Assembly (NCBI GenBank): GCA_964494205.1
Contig: CAZBRD010000009.1
Span: 124,001-188,000 of the forward strand
DNA from: JBBTCX01 sp964494205
GTDB taxonomy: Bacteria > Planctomycetota > Phycisphaerae > UBA1845
DNA length: 64,000 nt
Direction of reading: 5' to 3'
Under the pieces are notes generated by a model. The model was not told where the DNA came from. It saw nothing but the letters and a program-made list of their open reading frames with translations, and did not search any database. The position numbers were made by a program, and so were the translations under genes. Positions 50,499 through 60,359 of the stretch are shown one piece after another (the stretch's first letter is position 1; every line of letters begins with the position of its first letter).

Positions 50499-52784
50499 TC
50501 AACATGCGCGGAGCGGTCGTCTCGGGGTTGCTGACTCTGGCTTGCTTTCGATTTTGTAATCAGCTTCTTGTTTTTTTGGTGGCGCGATCTGCACAAACCC
50601 GCGCGGGGCCTCAGCCACCAGCGTCACCATCACCGATTTGAACGCCGGTGTGCGCGATTCCGGATCAGCTTTTCTTGGCACCAACACGTTGGCTTCGGGA
50701 CAATACATCGCGGCATTTCCTTCGCGGATGTCGATCTCCCGAACCACGATGCCGCGCATGGTGCCCGCCTCACTTTGCACGCTGACACGTTGATCGACCT
50801 GGAAACCCAATCGCTCGATATCGCGTGCGTTCATCATGATGATATCGCGTCTGTCCTGCCCGCGATAAAGGTCGTGATCTTCATACACAACGGTGTTGAA
50901 TTGACCCTCGCTTCGAATCGTCATCAATCGCAATGCATTCGACTTTTGTTCGATCGAAGGAATACCCACAACGTGCATTCTTGCCCGACCAGTTGGCGTT
51001 GCGAACTTCGGCTCGTGAAAAGTGCGGCCAGGAATCTGAAACTCGCGCTTCGAGTTGTCGATTTCATCCAGCTCTTCGAAGCCGGGCACGACAGATGCGA
51101 TCATCTGCCGGATGTTGCGATGTTCACGTAATGATTCCCAATCGACAGGCCCATTGGCCCCCAGCACGCCGCCCGCCATGTCGATGATAATCTCGACTTC
51201 GCTTCGCGGGCCTTCCAATCGTCGCGGCCCGCCATCACTCATGCGGACGTAACTAAACATGGACTCCTGCGTCGTGGCCTGCTCCTCTTCGTCGCGCGGC
51301 AACACGGGCAAAATCAACGTCTCCTTCGCTCGGCCCCACGCATGCCCCGTGTTGAGCGTCGTGCTCAGATACGTAATCGAATCGAGCTTTGCGATGGCAT
51401 CGCGCGTCCACTTCGCATCGGGGTTTGAGCCAAATAGGTTTCCGCCCAAGCACCACGCATTCTTCAGCTCGCCCTTGTGCATAGCCTCCATGCACGACAG
51501 CGTGTCCATGCCCGGAGTCGTCGGCAGTTTCACGTTGAACTGCTTTTCGATGCGATCGAAAATCGCCTGCCGCAGTTTCGGCGTAACGCCAACGGACCCG
51601 ATTCCCTGCACATTGCTGTGACCACGGATCGGCATGAGCCCCGCGCCCGGTTTGCCAACCATCCCGCGCATGAGTGCGAGATTGGCGATCGCGCGCACAT
51701 TATCGACGCCATGCACGTGGTGCGTAATTCCCATCGTCCATGCGAAAATGACGTGACTAGATTCGGCATAGGATTTTGCCGCTCGCTCGATCGTGGCGCG
51801 ATCGACGCCTGAGCATCGCTCGATGTCACCCCATGACACTTCGTGAAGTGTACTGCGGAAATCATCCGCTCCATCCGTCGCAGCCGACAGGAACCCGTCT
51901 TCAACCGCGCCGATCTCGTCAATTCGCTTGGCGATTCCGGTGAGCAATGCAATGTCGCCGCCGATATGCGGCTGAATGTACTGGCTCGCTATGTCTGATC
52001 CGAAAAACAAACTCCGCATGTCCGAAGGCACGCTGAAGTTCACCAACCCCAGCTCGCGAATCGGGTTGATGACGATCACGTGCCCGCCGCGCCGCCGCAG
52101 ATTCATCAGGGCGCGCATCAGTCGCGGATGATTCGACGCCGGATTCGCACCGATGAGAAACACGAGATCGCATCGATCCAGGTCTTCGAGCAACACCGTT
52201 CCAGTGCCAGAACCAAGCACGCTCGTCAGCCCCACACCGCTGGCCTGGTGGCAATAGTAACTGCAGTTGTTGACGTTGTTAGTGCCGTACAACCGCGCGA
52301 ACAAGTGCAGCAAGAAACCGGCCTCATTCGAGCTTCGGCCACTGGCGTAGAAAAAGTTCTGATCCGGTGAGGTTTTCTTCAAGTGGGTGACACTACGTGA
52401 CACCGCCTCGTCCCACGAAATCGGCCTGTAGTGCTTGTCGCCCGGACCTGCATAAACCGGCTCCACGAGGCGACCCATATGCTCTAGTTCGCGTGGGGTG
52501 AACTGTCGAAGTTGATCGAAGCTGTACGTGGACCAGAACGGCGACTCGATCCGCCCCTGCATGTCAGCCGCCATGGCCTGCATCGACTTCTTGCAGATTT
52601 CAGGGAAGTGACCCGACTCATCGACCATGCCGCCGAGTTGACCGCCCATGCCGAGGGCACAGGTCTTGCAGGCGTTTCGCGAACGAAGCGAATTGAGAAA
52701 CTTGAAAAAACCGCCAGTGCGCCGCGCGGTCTGTAATGCATAGCGAACGGCTGCCCATCCGCCGCCGGTTGTTAGTTTTCTCAT
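50499..52784 (-). CDS. FdhF/YdeP-type molybdopterin oxidoreductase
   Basis: Molybdopterin-dependent oxidoreductase of the DMSO-reductase superfamily, closest in layout to the YdeP/formate-dehydrogenase-alpha-like group. About 761 residues from the ATG at 52784 (the frame is open to 52832, but the extension is not family-like). It has a CKTCALGMGGQLGG motif near residue 40 in place of a full four-Cys iron-sulfur motif, then WDEAV, YASGRSSNEAGF, the LIGANPASNHPR cofactor loop, and a C-terminal molydopterin-binding domain with FNTVVYEDHDLYRGQ and MNARDIERLG. The substrate is unknown; YdeP-type proteins are linked to acid stress in some bacteria. No redox subunit lies alongside. Confidence 0.82.
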   Translation of the reverse strand: MRKLTTGGGWAAVRYALQTARRTGGFFKFLNSLRSRNACKTCALGMGGQLGGMVDESGHFPEICKKSMQAMAADMQGRIESPFWSTYSFDQLRQFTPRELEHMGRLVEPVYAGPGDKHYRPISWDEAVSRSVTHLKKTSPDQNFFYASGRSSNEAGFLLHLFARLYGTNNVNNCSYYCHQASGVGLTSVLGSGTGTVLLEDLDRCDLVFLIGANPASNHPRLMRALMNLRRRGGHVIVINPIRELGLVNFSVPSDMRSLFFGSDIASQYIQPHIGGDIALLTGIAKRIDEIGAVEDGFLSAATDGADDFRSTLHEVSWGDIERCSGVDRATIERAAKSYAESSHVIFAWTMGITHHVHGVDNVRAIANLALMRGMVGKPGAGLMPIRGHSNVQGIGSVGVTPKLRQAIFDRIEKQFNVKLPTTPGMDTLSCMEAMHKGELKNAWCLGGNLFGSNPDAKWTRDAIAKLDSITYLSTTLNTGHAWGRAKETLILPVLPRDEEEQATTQESMFSYVRMSDGGPRRLEGPRSEVEIIIDMAGGVLGANGPVDWESLREHRNIRQMIASVVPGFEELDEIDNSKREFQIPGRTFHEPKFATPTGRARMHVVGIPSIEQKSNALRLMTIRSEGQFNTVVYEDHDLYRGQDRRDIIMMNARDIERLGFQVDQRVSVQSEAGTMRGIVVREIDIREGNAAMYCPEANVLVPRKADPESRTPAFKSVMVTLVAEAPRGFVQIAPPKKQEADYKIESKPESATPRRPLRAC

Positions 52785-52900
52785 ATCGCAGTTCCCGCGC
52801 GAGCTATCAAAAACGCTCGCACGAACAAGCATAACGCAAACGAATCAGCCACTGAAGCTGTTTGTCCTACTGCGGCGCAATTTGTGACCGTGAACTGTCG

Positions 52901-55246
52901 TTATGGTACGTTTGAGAAGTTGGTGTAATCGAGCCCTGCGATATTTACGCTCGAACCTTGCAACACGGCAAGTAGCGAGAGTTCGCTGGCAGCAATGATC
53001 ACGTCGCCCGGCCCCGCGTCACCAAAGTAGACGCCAACGTTTCCATTCGTGTCAGCCACAGCAAGCAAGTACTGGCCATCGGGGACCCATGAAATCATCG
53101 TGCCGCCGATGGCTGCGAGCAGGTCTGTGCCGTTGAGGGAATTGGCTTCAGTGAAGTTCGATACCACAGCGGAGCGAACGATGGCAACCTCGGTTACAGG
53201 ACCAAAGACCAGATTGCCCGAGTTCAAATGTGACTGAACGGAGGCGCTCGAAGCGAAGTTGTCCGTGCCGCTGAGCGAGGCCACATCGCTGTCGAGGTTC
53301 AGACGATCGCCGGTTGTCGGCGTGTCGTCGAAGTCGGTGATTGTGTCACGATTTGCGGATAGAAGGCTCGATAGGCGAAATTCATCCGCTCCGCTGTTTC
53401 CGCTGATCGTGTCGATCCCAGCGCCGCCCGTCAACTTGTCGTCCCCCGCATCACCAGCGATCGTGTCATTTCCAGCTCCACCGGTAAATGTGTCTGTGCT
53501 GATTCCGCCGAAGTAGTGCACCGGCTCGGTTGCGCCAGACGTCAACGTAATCGGTGCGATGCTCTCACTAGCCACAATGGATGTAGCATTCGAAGGCAAC
53601 GGACCTGTCACGACCAGCGGTGCCACGGCGATGAAACTCATCTGACTCAGCGTCGTTCCGTTCGCCACGATGCCGGCGATTTCGTTCCGGTGACCGTATG
53701 ATGCGATAGTCAACGCCTCGAAGCCGTTCGTCGTACCGGTCGTGATTCCGATGGTGGTTGAAGCACTTTCGACGTTTTCCAGCTGAATCAGCATGGTATC
53801 GGCGGTCCCGAGGCTGGCTACCGATTCAAAACTCAGATCGGCTGCAAAATCCTGATTCATGATGCTCAGGTAGATGATATATGGAATGTCGGTGACTGTT
53901 AGATTGTTCTGATTGTATCCGGAGTCCAGCACCAATTCCTGAAGCCCCGTCATGTTCTCGGCTGAAATGGCAAACTGGTTGCTCGCCTGAGTGGCCGTGA
54001 TTTCCAGCGTCTCAATGTTGTGCAAAGTAGGTGCTGTCGGGCCAGAGTAATAACTGAATGTTGCTTTCAGAGTATCATCGCCCCCGCCACCATCGATGAC
54101 ATCGCATGAATTGAGCGTCGGGTAGGGGTCCAAATTGTTATTAGGCAGAATTCGCAAGGGAGCGATGATGACATCCGGGCAATCTCCAAGTGTCAGTACG
54201 TCACATCCTGCATCCAACTCTGTACTCTCAAACCCGTTGATTTGCTCGCACTCGCCGCCTGCACTTGACTCAAGGCATCGATAAAAAATGAAATTGCATG
54301 GGTCGTCTTCCGGACAAGGATAACCGGCCGGCTCACAACAGCCGCCTGCGCCGCATACTTCCGGACCATTGCAAAACACTCCGTCGTCCGCACAGTCCTC
54401 GTCCGATTCACACGGGGCGGGTTCGAGGCAGGCGTCGGCTAGTTCGAAACAAGCGCCGGATTCGGGGCAACCCGGGCAAGGATCGGCGGATGAGATACAT
54501 TCGTCCGCTGCTTCATCACAGCTTTCCGTGCCGTTGCAAAACAGGCCATCGTCCAGGCAGGGGTCCCCACTCGAAACGCAGGCACAATCGACGCACGATT
54601 CTGTGCCGTTGCAATAAAGTCCGTCGTCGCAGTCAGCGTCCTCGACACACGGGTCGTTGCATCCCTCTAACTCTTCAATGCAAAAGATGCATTCATCTGG
54701 GCACGGTGGTTCGCCGGTGACGCACGTTTCGTTTTCGCACGATTCAGGCCCATTGCAGAACACACCATCATCACAGTCGCTGTTTTCGATGCAAGCTATG
54801 CATGAATCGGTCGCCTCAACACACGCAGCTGTTGGCGAGACGCAAGGAGATAGGCCGTGGACGCAGAAGTTGGCCGCACACGTTTCCGCCCCGTCGCAGT
54901 ATTGACCATTGTCGCAATCCGCATCGTCGACACACTCCACACACAGGTCCGATTCCTCGATGCAATGCACAAGTGTTTCCGTGCACGGTTCACTTCCCGG
55001 CATGCACCCGCGGTCATCGGCGGCCGCGTTTTCTGGATCACACGCTTCACTTCCGTTGCAATACAGTCCGTCGTCGCAGTCGGCGTCTGTGAGGCAGGAA
55101 TCCTGTGCGGGGCCGGTGCAACTCAAACCCCAAACCAACATGCATAGAAGCGCGCTCGCCAAGCAACGTCGCGTTCGAGACAACTTGAGTTGGTGCATTG
55201 AATCGGTGCGCCTCGGACTGCCATTCATGGGAGAATCAAAGAACAT
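52901..55246 (-). CDS. Large Cys-rich / RTX-type secreted lipoprotein, paralogue 1
   Basis: A 781-residue exported protein. The signal peptide ends in a lipobox (LLCMLVWGLSCTGPAQ). Residues about 45-330 contain ten or more units of the type DADCDDGLYCNGTESC, a Cys-rich repeat common in myxobacteria and planctomycetes. A beta-rich domain (about 335-590, many Asn, Thr and Ile, suggestive of a beta-helix) follows. Then come RTX-type calcium-binding nonapeptides (GGAGNDTIAGDAGDDKLTGG, residues about 595-620) and a DTITDFDD-type end. It looks like a surface lipoprotein with a calcium-dependent fold. The ATG at 55246 is preceded by GGGGGCTGA. Confidence 0.75.
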   Translation of the reverse strand: MFFDSPMNGSPRRTDSMHQLKLSRTRRCLASALLCMLVWGLSCTGPAQDSCLTDADCDDGLYCNGSEACDPENAAADDRGCMPGSEPCTETLVHCIEESDLCVECVDDADCDNGQYCDGAETCAANFCVHGLSPCVSPTAACVEATDSCIACIENSDCDDGVFCNGPESCENETCVTGEPPCPDECIFCIEELEGCNDPCVEDADCDDGLYCNGTESCVDCACVSSGDPCLDDGLFCNGTESCDEAADECISSADPCPGCPESGACFELADACLEPAPCESDEDCADDGVFCNGPEVCGAGGCCEPAGYPCPEDDPCNFIFYRCLESSAGGECEQINGFESTELDAGCDVLTLGDCPDVIIAPLRILPNNNLDPYPTLNSCDVIDGGGGDDTLKATFSYYSGPTAPTLHNIETLEITATQASNQFAISAENMTGLQELVLDSGYNQNNLTVTDIPYIIYLSIMNQDFAADLSFESVASLGTADTMLIQLENVESASTTIGITTGTTNGFEALTIASYGHRNEIAGIVANGTTLSQMSFIAVAPLVVTGPLPSNATSIVASESIAPITLTSGATEPVHYFGGISTDTFTGGAGNDTIAGDAGDDKLTGGAGIDTISGNSGADEFRLSSLLSANRDTITDFDDTPTTGDRLNLDSDVASLSGTDNFASSASVQSHLNSGNLVFGPVTEVAIVRSAVVSNFTEANSLNGTDLLAAIGGTMISWVPDGQYLLAVADTNGNVGVYFGDAGPGDVIIAASELSLLAVLQGSSVNIAGLDYTNFSNVP

Positions 55247-55264
55247 GTTGATCAGCCCCCTTCG

Positions 55265-57610
55265 TCACGGTGCATTCGAGAAATTGCTGTACGCAAGGTC
55301 GGCGATGTTGATGCTCGATCCTTGCAGAACGGCCACCAACGACAGCTCCGTGGCCGCGATGGTCGCGTCGTTCGAACCCGCATCGCCGAAGTAGACGCCC
55401 ACGTTACCCGCTACGTCAGCCACGGCAAAAAGGAATTGGCCGTCTTGCGCAGGATAGGTAATGACGCCGCCGATGGCTGTAAGCAGATTCGCGCCATTGA
55501 GCGAATTAGCGTCGGTGAAGTTGGCCACGATGCCCGAGCGAACAACGACCACTTCCGTCACTGTGCTGATGGTAAGGTCGCCCGAAATCATATGCGGTTG
55601 CAGTGAGGCGCTAGAAGTAAAGTTGTCCGTGCCGCTGAGGGTGGCTGCGTCGCTGTCGAAGTTCATACGATCGCCGGTTGTCGGCGTGTCGTCGAAATCG
55701 GAGATGACATCGCGGTCGGCGGATGAATCGCTGGATAAGCGGAACACATCTGCGCCGGCGTTTCCGGAAAGTGTGTCAATGCCGGCGCCGGCTTCGATGG
55801 TGTCGTCGCCCTCACGCCCCTCGATGATGTCCGCGCCTGCGCCAGCCGTGAACCAATCGTCACCGGCGCTTCCCATGAAGGTGATCGTGCTACTCTGCGT
55901 GGCCTTGAGATTCACACCGGCTAGGTTCGCGGAAGCGTTGATCAGCGTAACGTTCGCATCAAACGAGTTTGCGATCGACAGCCCCGCGTTGCCGGAGATA
56001 TTGACCGTCGTCAGCGTCGTGCCGTTCATGACGATGTCGGAGAAATTGTTAAGCCCATAAGTTTCGATGTTCAAGGTTTCGATGCCGTTCGTCGTTGCAG
56101 TTGTCAAACTGACCGTCGCATTCGAGCCAACGACCGCGCTCAAATAAAGCATCAATGTGTCGTTGGACGAACTGGTTGCAGATTCGAGAAATATGAAATT
56201 GGCGCTCGCTGTGCTGTTGCGAAAGCCAACCCGAATCAATTGCGCGATATTGGAAATGGTCATGACTCCCGCGTTGGGGCCGCTGGTATAGTCAATGGAA
56301 GTTATGCCGGTACAGTTCTCTAACGAAAAAGTCAGCGGACTCGTCGACAGGCTTCGAATGGAGATCTCTTCGATGTTTATTATTTGTGGTGCAATCGGCG
56401 TGCTGGAGTTGAGCAAATCGATACTGAGTCTATCGTCGCACGCGCCACCATTTGCACTGTCACATGATTGAAGTGTCTGTAATACCGTTCCTGTTTGCGG
56501 GTTAAACTCTAAACCTGCGATGAAATCGTCGGAGCCACTGCTACCACTAAGGTTATCACAGGCCAACGTGAATTCGATTCCCCAAATATCCGGGATTGCC
56601 CCCGGATCACACTGATTGAAGTCTTCATTGCAAATTCGGGAACCTCCCCAAGTACACGGGTCGCCATCGTCCTCAACTTCACACGGGTCCCCGCTCGATC
56701 GGCAGCAGCCTTCGTCGCAGAATTCTAATCCATTGCAGAACAATCCATCGTCCGGACAATCGTCGTCGGATTCGCACAAAGACCCGAAAATGCAAATCCG
56801 TGATACCTCATCGCAAAAACCGCCGAACGGGCACTCGCCTGTACAAGGATCACCCGCGGAGTAACAGATTCCATTCTCGCCGCAAGCTTCCTCGCCGTTG
56901 CAAAATACTCCGTCATCGAAGCAGTCACCATCGGTCGTACACGGACAATCTGCGACGAGTATGCACGCACCCTCAGCTTCGACACAACAAACCCCATCAC
57001 ACGGGTTGCCGGAATGACTGCACGTGTCCAACTCCTCATCGCAACTTTCGGTTCCATTGCAGAACACGCCATCATCCGTGCACGGGTTTTCGCCAGCCGC
57101 ACACGCGCAATCAACGCAAGTCTCGACGCCGTTGCAAAATGAATCGTCGTCGCAATCGGCATCACTCGCACAGAGGCACAAGCACGTGTCCGAATCTTCA
57201 TCGCAAATCGGCGATTCCGGTTCGCAGGGGTCTTCGCCCAAGTGACAGGCGTTGTTCATGCAAACTTCCACGCCGTTGCAGAACACGTCGTCATCGCAAT
57301 CGGCGTCGGTCGTGCATTGAACGCATTGTTGTGATTGTTCGACACACAGCCGTGCCTGCTCAGGGCATGGATTCACTCCCGCTAAGCAGCCCCGGCTATC
57401 CGCGGCCTCGCTCTCCGGTTCACAAGATTCCATCCCGTTGCAAAACGTGCCGTCGTTGCATTCTTCGTTGGATGTACATTGCTGCGGCGGTGCTTCGCCC
57501 GTGCATCCCGTGACGAGAATCGTGAAACAGACGCCCAGCAGCAGGCGCGCACAAACGGCGGCGAGACGCGTCGATCGTAAACAGTCAGTACGAACGCAAC
57601 ATCGATACAT
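55265..57610 (-). CDS. Large Cys-rich / RTX-type secreted lipoprotein, paralogue 2
   Basis: A 781-residue paralogue of the gene after it, 18 bases upstream of it, so they probably form one transcript. The lipobox (TILVTGCTGEAP) follows a signal peptide starting at the ATG at 57610, which has GAGGACA upstream; the frame is open to 57652. The Cys-rich repeats (DADCDDDVFCNGVEVC and others), a beta-rich Asn/Thr/Ser domain, and RTX repeats (GAGADIIEGREGDDTIEAGAG) are in the same order as in paralogue 1. The last 200 residues are highly similar between the two, while the Cys-rich parts differ more. Confidence 0.75.
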   Translation of the reverse strand: MYRCCVRTDCLRSTRLAAVCARLLLGVCFTILVTGCTGEAPPQQCTSNEECNDGTFCNGMESCEPESEAADSRGCLAGVNPCPEQARLCVEQSQQCVQCTTDADCDDDVFCNGVEVCMNNACHLGEDPCEPESPICDEDSDTCLCLCASDADCDDDSFCNGVETCVDCACAAGENPCTDDGVFCNGTESCDEELDTCSHSGNPCDGVCCVEAEGACILVADCPCTTDGDCFDDGVFCNGEEACGENGICYSAGDPCTGECPFGGFCDEVSRICIFGSLCESDDDCPDDGLFCNGLEFCDEGCCRSSGDPCEVEDDGDPCTWGGSRICNEDFNQCDPGAIPDIWGIEFTLACDNLSGSSGSDDFIAGLEFNPQTGTVLQTLQSCDSANGGACDDRLSIDLLNSSTPIAPQIINIEEISIRSLSTSPLTFSLENCTGITSIDYTSGPNAGVMTISNIAQLIRVGFRNSTASANFIFLESATSSSNDTLMLYLSAVVGSNATVSLTTATTNGIETLNIETYGLNNFSDIVMNGTTLTTVNISGNAGLSIANSFDANVTLINASANLAGVNLKATQSSTITFMGSAGDDWFTAGAGADIIEGREGDDTIEAGAGIDTLSGNAGADVFRLSSDSSADRDVISDFDDTPTTGDRMNFDSDAATLSGTDNFTSSASLQPHMISGDLTISTVTEVVVVRSGIVANFTDANSLNGANLLTAIGGVITYPAQDGQFLFAVADVAGNVGVYFGDAGSNDATIAATELSLVAVLQGSSINIADLAYSNFSNAP

Positions 57611-57867
57611 GTGAGTTGTCCTCGAATACGACGCGACGGTTTGAGCCAGCAACCGGCCAACAATATGATCGAATCAGCCGACACACGACGGGCGTTCTTC
57701 CACTACCTGTTTTTTCGCATGTACCAAATGTCTTGTCGACCCTTAGGCAACGAACGCGAACGAAAAATGGTGGACGCGACTCGTCCTCGGAGTCGCGCCT
57801 TGATCTTTTCACGCTCGTCCGTCACGATGCTGCCGGCGCGGGGAAGGATTGTTCGGAGCCTCCATCG

Positions 57868-59313
57868 GTGCGAGCGGAACGGGCATTTCATGTATTCACG
57901 TTCCTTGCTGTCGCTGCGGCGATTGCGAACAACGTATCTGCCCAGACGACGCCCATTCGCTCCGCGCGACCGGAGCGCGACCCGGCTGCGTTTCTAAACC
58001 AGCAGCGCGCCGAAGAGGAGCGCATCCGCAGCCAGATTGACGAACAACTCGGCGAATCCGCCAAAACCGCCTTCGATTGGGGCGGGTGGTACAATCTCAG
58101 CGTCTTTGTCTTCGACGATGGCGTCGAAAGCTCGCGCACGTTTCGCCGGCATGATCTGCGACTCTGGGCGAGAACATCACTCGAAAACGGTGCGCACGAA
58201 TTCTACGCCCGCGTGCTGACCAGCCTGCTCGACTTCAACCACGGCGATTCCTACGACGGCAACGAAGACGACATCGAGGGTCCCAACCTAGAGCGCGGAT
58301 ACTATCGATTCGACCTCGCAAAGGCTTACGCCGCACAAGGCCGCGCCGCGCCGCAGGTTAATCTGATCACCACCGTTGGCCGCGATTTGGTCCGCTGGGG
58401 TAACGGCGTGGCCCTCTATACTCCGCTGGACCATGTGTCACTCGCCGGCATTTACAAGAACTTCGAATTGACCGGCTTAGCCGGCAAGAGCGTGGGCAGC
58501 ACGCAGGACATCGATCTCTCGCGCACAGCCGCTCGCTCCCATCGGGATTTCTTTGGCGGACAACTGAAATATCGCGGCTTCGAACGACACGAACCGTTCC
58601 TCTACACCGTCTGGCAGCACGACCGCAACCACGAGGCCGTCTATCAGCCGCTGCAAAACTACGATTACGATTCGTTCTACGCGGGCATCGGCTCGATCGG
58701 CGAATTAGCCAACAGACTCCGCTACGAAACAGAACTTGTGTTTGAGAGCGGCAATAGCTATGGCGATCGTCGCTTTCTGCGAACGAATGATATCAGTGCG
58801 TGGGCTTATCAGGCACAATTGGAGTATCTCTTCGCGGGCAAATACAAACCGCGTGCGTCGATAGAATACATCTTCGGCAGTGGCGACGCGGACCGCATCG
58901 GAAGCCCGACGAACACCGTCGGCGGCAATCGCAACGACTTCGACGACACCAGCTTCGTCGGGTTCGGCTATCGCAACACGGGCCTAGCCTTCGCGCCCCG
59001 CTACAGCAACCTGCACATGCTCCGCGCGGGCTCGTCGTTCTTTCCGTGTCCTGACCATCGGTACCTTTCACAGATGGAACTGGGCACCGATTGGTTCCTT
59101 TTCCACAAGCACCACGAAAACGCAGCCGTCTCCGATCCGACCGCCACCGTGCAGGACGGCTACCTCGGCTGGGAAATGGATTACTTCGCCAACTGGCAGG
59201 TAACGGCTGACCTCACGTGGACAGCGCGGTTCGGACTTTTCTTCCCCGGCGATTCATTTGACGACCAATCGATGCGGCCGTTCTTCCTGGTTGGTTTGAC
59301 GTACAGTTTCTAG
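57868..59313 (+). CDS. AlgE-like outer-membrane porin
   Basis: Beta-barrel outer-membrane protein of the alginate-export porin type. The GTG at 57868 gives a signal peptide (FHVFTFLAVAAAIANNVSAQ) and is preceded by GGAG; the frame is open back to 57616. The mature protein of about 460 residues has alternating beta strands throughout (for example RLWARTSLENGAHEFYARVL, TTVGRDLVRWGNGVALY, FFGGQLKYRGFERHEP) and ends in FLVGLTYSF, a typical barrel-closing strand with terminal Phe. The substrate may be a polysaccharide or another anionic polymer. It is divergent from the Cys-rich/RTX genes. Confidence 0.75.
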   Translation: MRAERAFHVFTFLAVAAAIANNVSAQTTPIRSARPERDPAAFLNQQRAEEERIRSQIDEQLGESAKTAFDWGGWYNLSVFVFDDGVESSRTFRRHDLRLWARTSLENGAHEFYARVLTSLLDFNHGDSYDGNEDDIEGPNLERGYYRFDLAKAYAAQGRAAPQVNLITTVGRDLVRWGNGVALYTPLDHVSLAGIYKNFELTGLAGKSVGSTQDIDLSRTAARSHRDFFGGQLKYRGFERHEPFLYTVWQHDRNHEAVYQPLQNYDYDSFYAGIGSIGELANRLRYETELVFESGNSYGDRRFLRTNDISAWAYQAQLEYLFAGKYKPRASIEYIFGSGDADRIGSPTNTVGGNRNDFDDTSFVGFGYRNTGLAFAPRYSNLHMLRAGSSFFPCPDHRYLSQMELGTDWFLFHKHHENAAVSDPTATVQDGYLGWEMDYFANWQVTADLTWTARFGLFFPGDSFDDQSMRPFFLVGLTYSF

Positions 59314-59326
59314 CGAATTGATCGGC

Positions 59327-59938
59327 ATGACGAATTGTAATCAACAAGTTGGAAGAGGATTCGCCGAAGCTAACGGCCGTTCACCGCGGCTCGCAAACCA
59401 CCGTACATCCGCGCTTGGCATCTCGTTGCTCGTCGCAGGACTGCTCTTCCTTAACTCTGGCTGCGCGACTCGCCAGCGCACCTTTCAGCCGAAAGTGCCT
59501 ATCGACAAGCTCGGCGACATCGAATTCACGCACTATCTCGCCACCGTGCCGGTGGCGACCGTGGACGAGGGAATGCGCGCGTCGCTTCTGCTGACCGGCG
59601 ACTCGGCCCGCTGGCCTACGTTCCACGAACGGCACGAAGAGTTGATTCGACGAAAGGCCATTCGGAGAGGTTGGAGCCTCGCGGCTGACGACACGCTCAA
59701 CAAAGGCACGCTGGCTCATATGCTGCGCGTCATGTGCGCCCTTCCGAAGTCAGTCAATGAGTCCCTATGGGTGCCGATGGGCTTGGGTGATCGCCGTTAT
59801 GCCTTGGAAACCTGCATCTATGAGCAGGTAATGCCGCCAAGTCGGGCGGGTGAGGCAGTCACAGGCGGGGAGTTGCTGACCGCTGTCAATGCGGCTCAGG
59901 AGTATCTGGATAGGCAGCATCCGGCAGCGCCGCAGTAG
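59327..59938 (+). CDS. Lipoprotein partner of the AlgE-like porin
   Basis: A 203-residue lipoprotein (signal and lipobox LLVAGLLFLNSGCATR). The ATG at 59327 is chosen over a TTG three codons earlier. It lies 13 bases after the porin gene and is probably co-transcribed with it. The mature part is helical (YALETCIYEQVM; LLTAVNAAQEYLDRQ) with no known domain. A role in assembling or gating the porin is inferred from position. Confidence 0.6.
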   Translation: MTNCNQQVGRGFAEANGRSPRLANHRTSALGISLLVAGLLFLNSGCATRQRTFQPKVPIDKLGDIEFTHYLATVPVATVDEGMRASLLLTGDSARWPTFHERHEELIRRKAIRRGWSLAADDTLNKGTLAHMLRVMCALPKSVNESLWVPMGLGDRRYALETCIYEQVMPPSRAGEAVTGGELLTAVNAAQEYLDRQHPAAPQ

Positions 59939-60043
59939 GCCAATTCTGCATCCCAAGCCACTCCAAACGCGGGTCTTGACGAAAACGGCGGTTTCGTCAA
60001 AATCACGTTGCAAACGATTTGATGAACTGGAAGGATAATTCAC

Positions 60044-60280
60044 ATGGGATTGCATCGTACACACCGCCGCCGGGCTGACCGTCTCGAAGCCAAGGAAACC
60101 AAGGCCAAGAACCGCGTTTTTAAGGACGCGGAGCGGGATCGCCGCAAGGCGCGAATCATCGCCAAGGCAAAATCTCAGAAGTTCCCGTACACCCCGGCTG
60201 TCATGAGCTGGTTGAGCCGCGAACTAGAAAAGCCGGCCTCAAAGATCACGCAGGCTGATGTACAAAAGGCCCTAAAGTAG
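60044..60280 (+). CDS. Small basic protein of unknown function
   Basis: A 78-residue protein, strongly basic at the N-terminus (GLHRTHRRRADRLEAKETKA) with a more ordered C-terminus (FPYTPAVMSWLSRELEKPA, then ITQADVQKAL). It looks nucleic-acid binding. The ATG follows GGAAGGA, and a terminator (60313-60345) follows the stop by 33 bases, so it is a single-gene unit. Confidence 0.6.
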   Translation: MGLHRTHRRRADRLEAKETKAKNRVFKDAERDRRKARIIAKAKSQKFPYTPAVMSWLSRELEKPASKITQADVQKALK

Positions 60281-60312
60281 TTTCCGACGGTCAACGCTTT
60301 ACGAAACTTGTG

Positions 60313-60345
60313 ACCTCCAAGCTCATCGGCGTGGAGGTTTTTCTT
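60313..60345 (+). terminator. Rho-independent terminator
   Basis: ACCTCCA-AGC-TCATC-GGCG-TGGAGGT followed by TTTTCTTTT. The outer arms are a perfect 7-bp match. It ends the small basic protein gene and lies just before the convergent lipoprotein gene. Confidence 0.85.
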
Positions 60346-60359
60346 TTGCCAGCTGGCGA

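Noticed and set aside
52901..57610. RTX toxins
   Set aside because: Few RTX repeats, a lipobox, no toxin domain and no type I export genes; a surface role is more likely.
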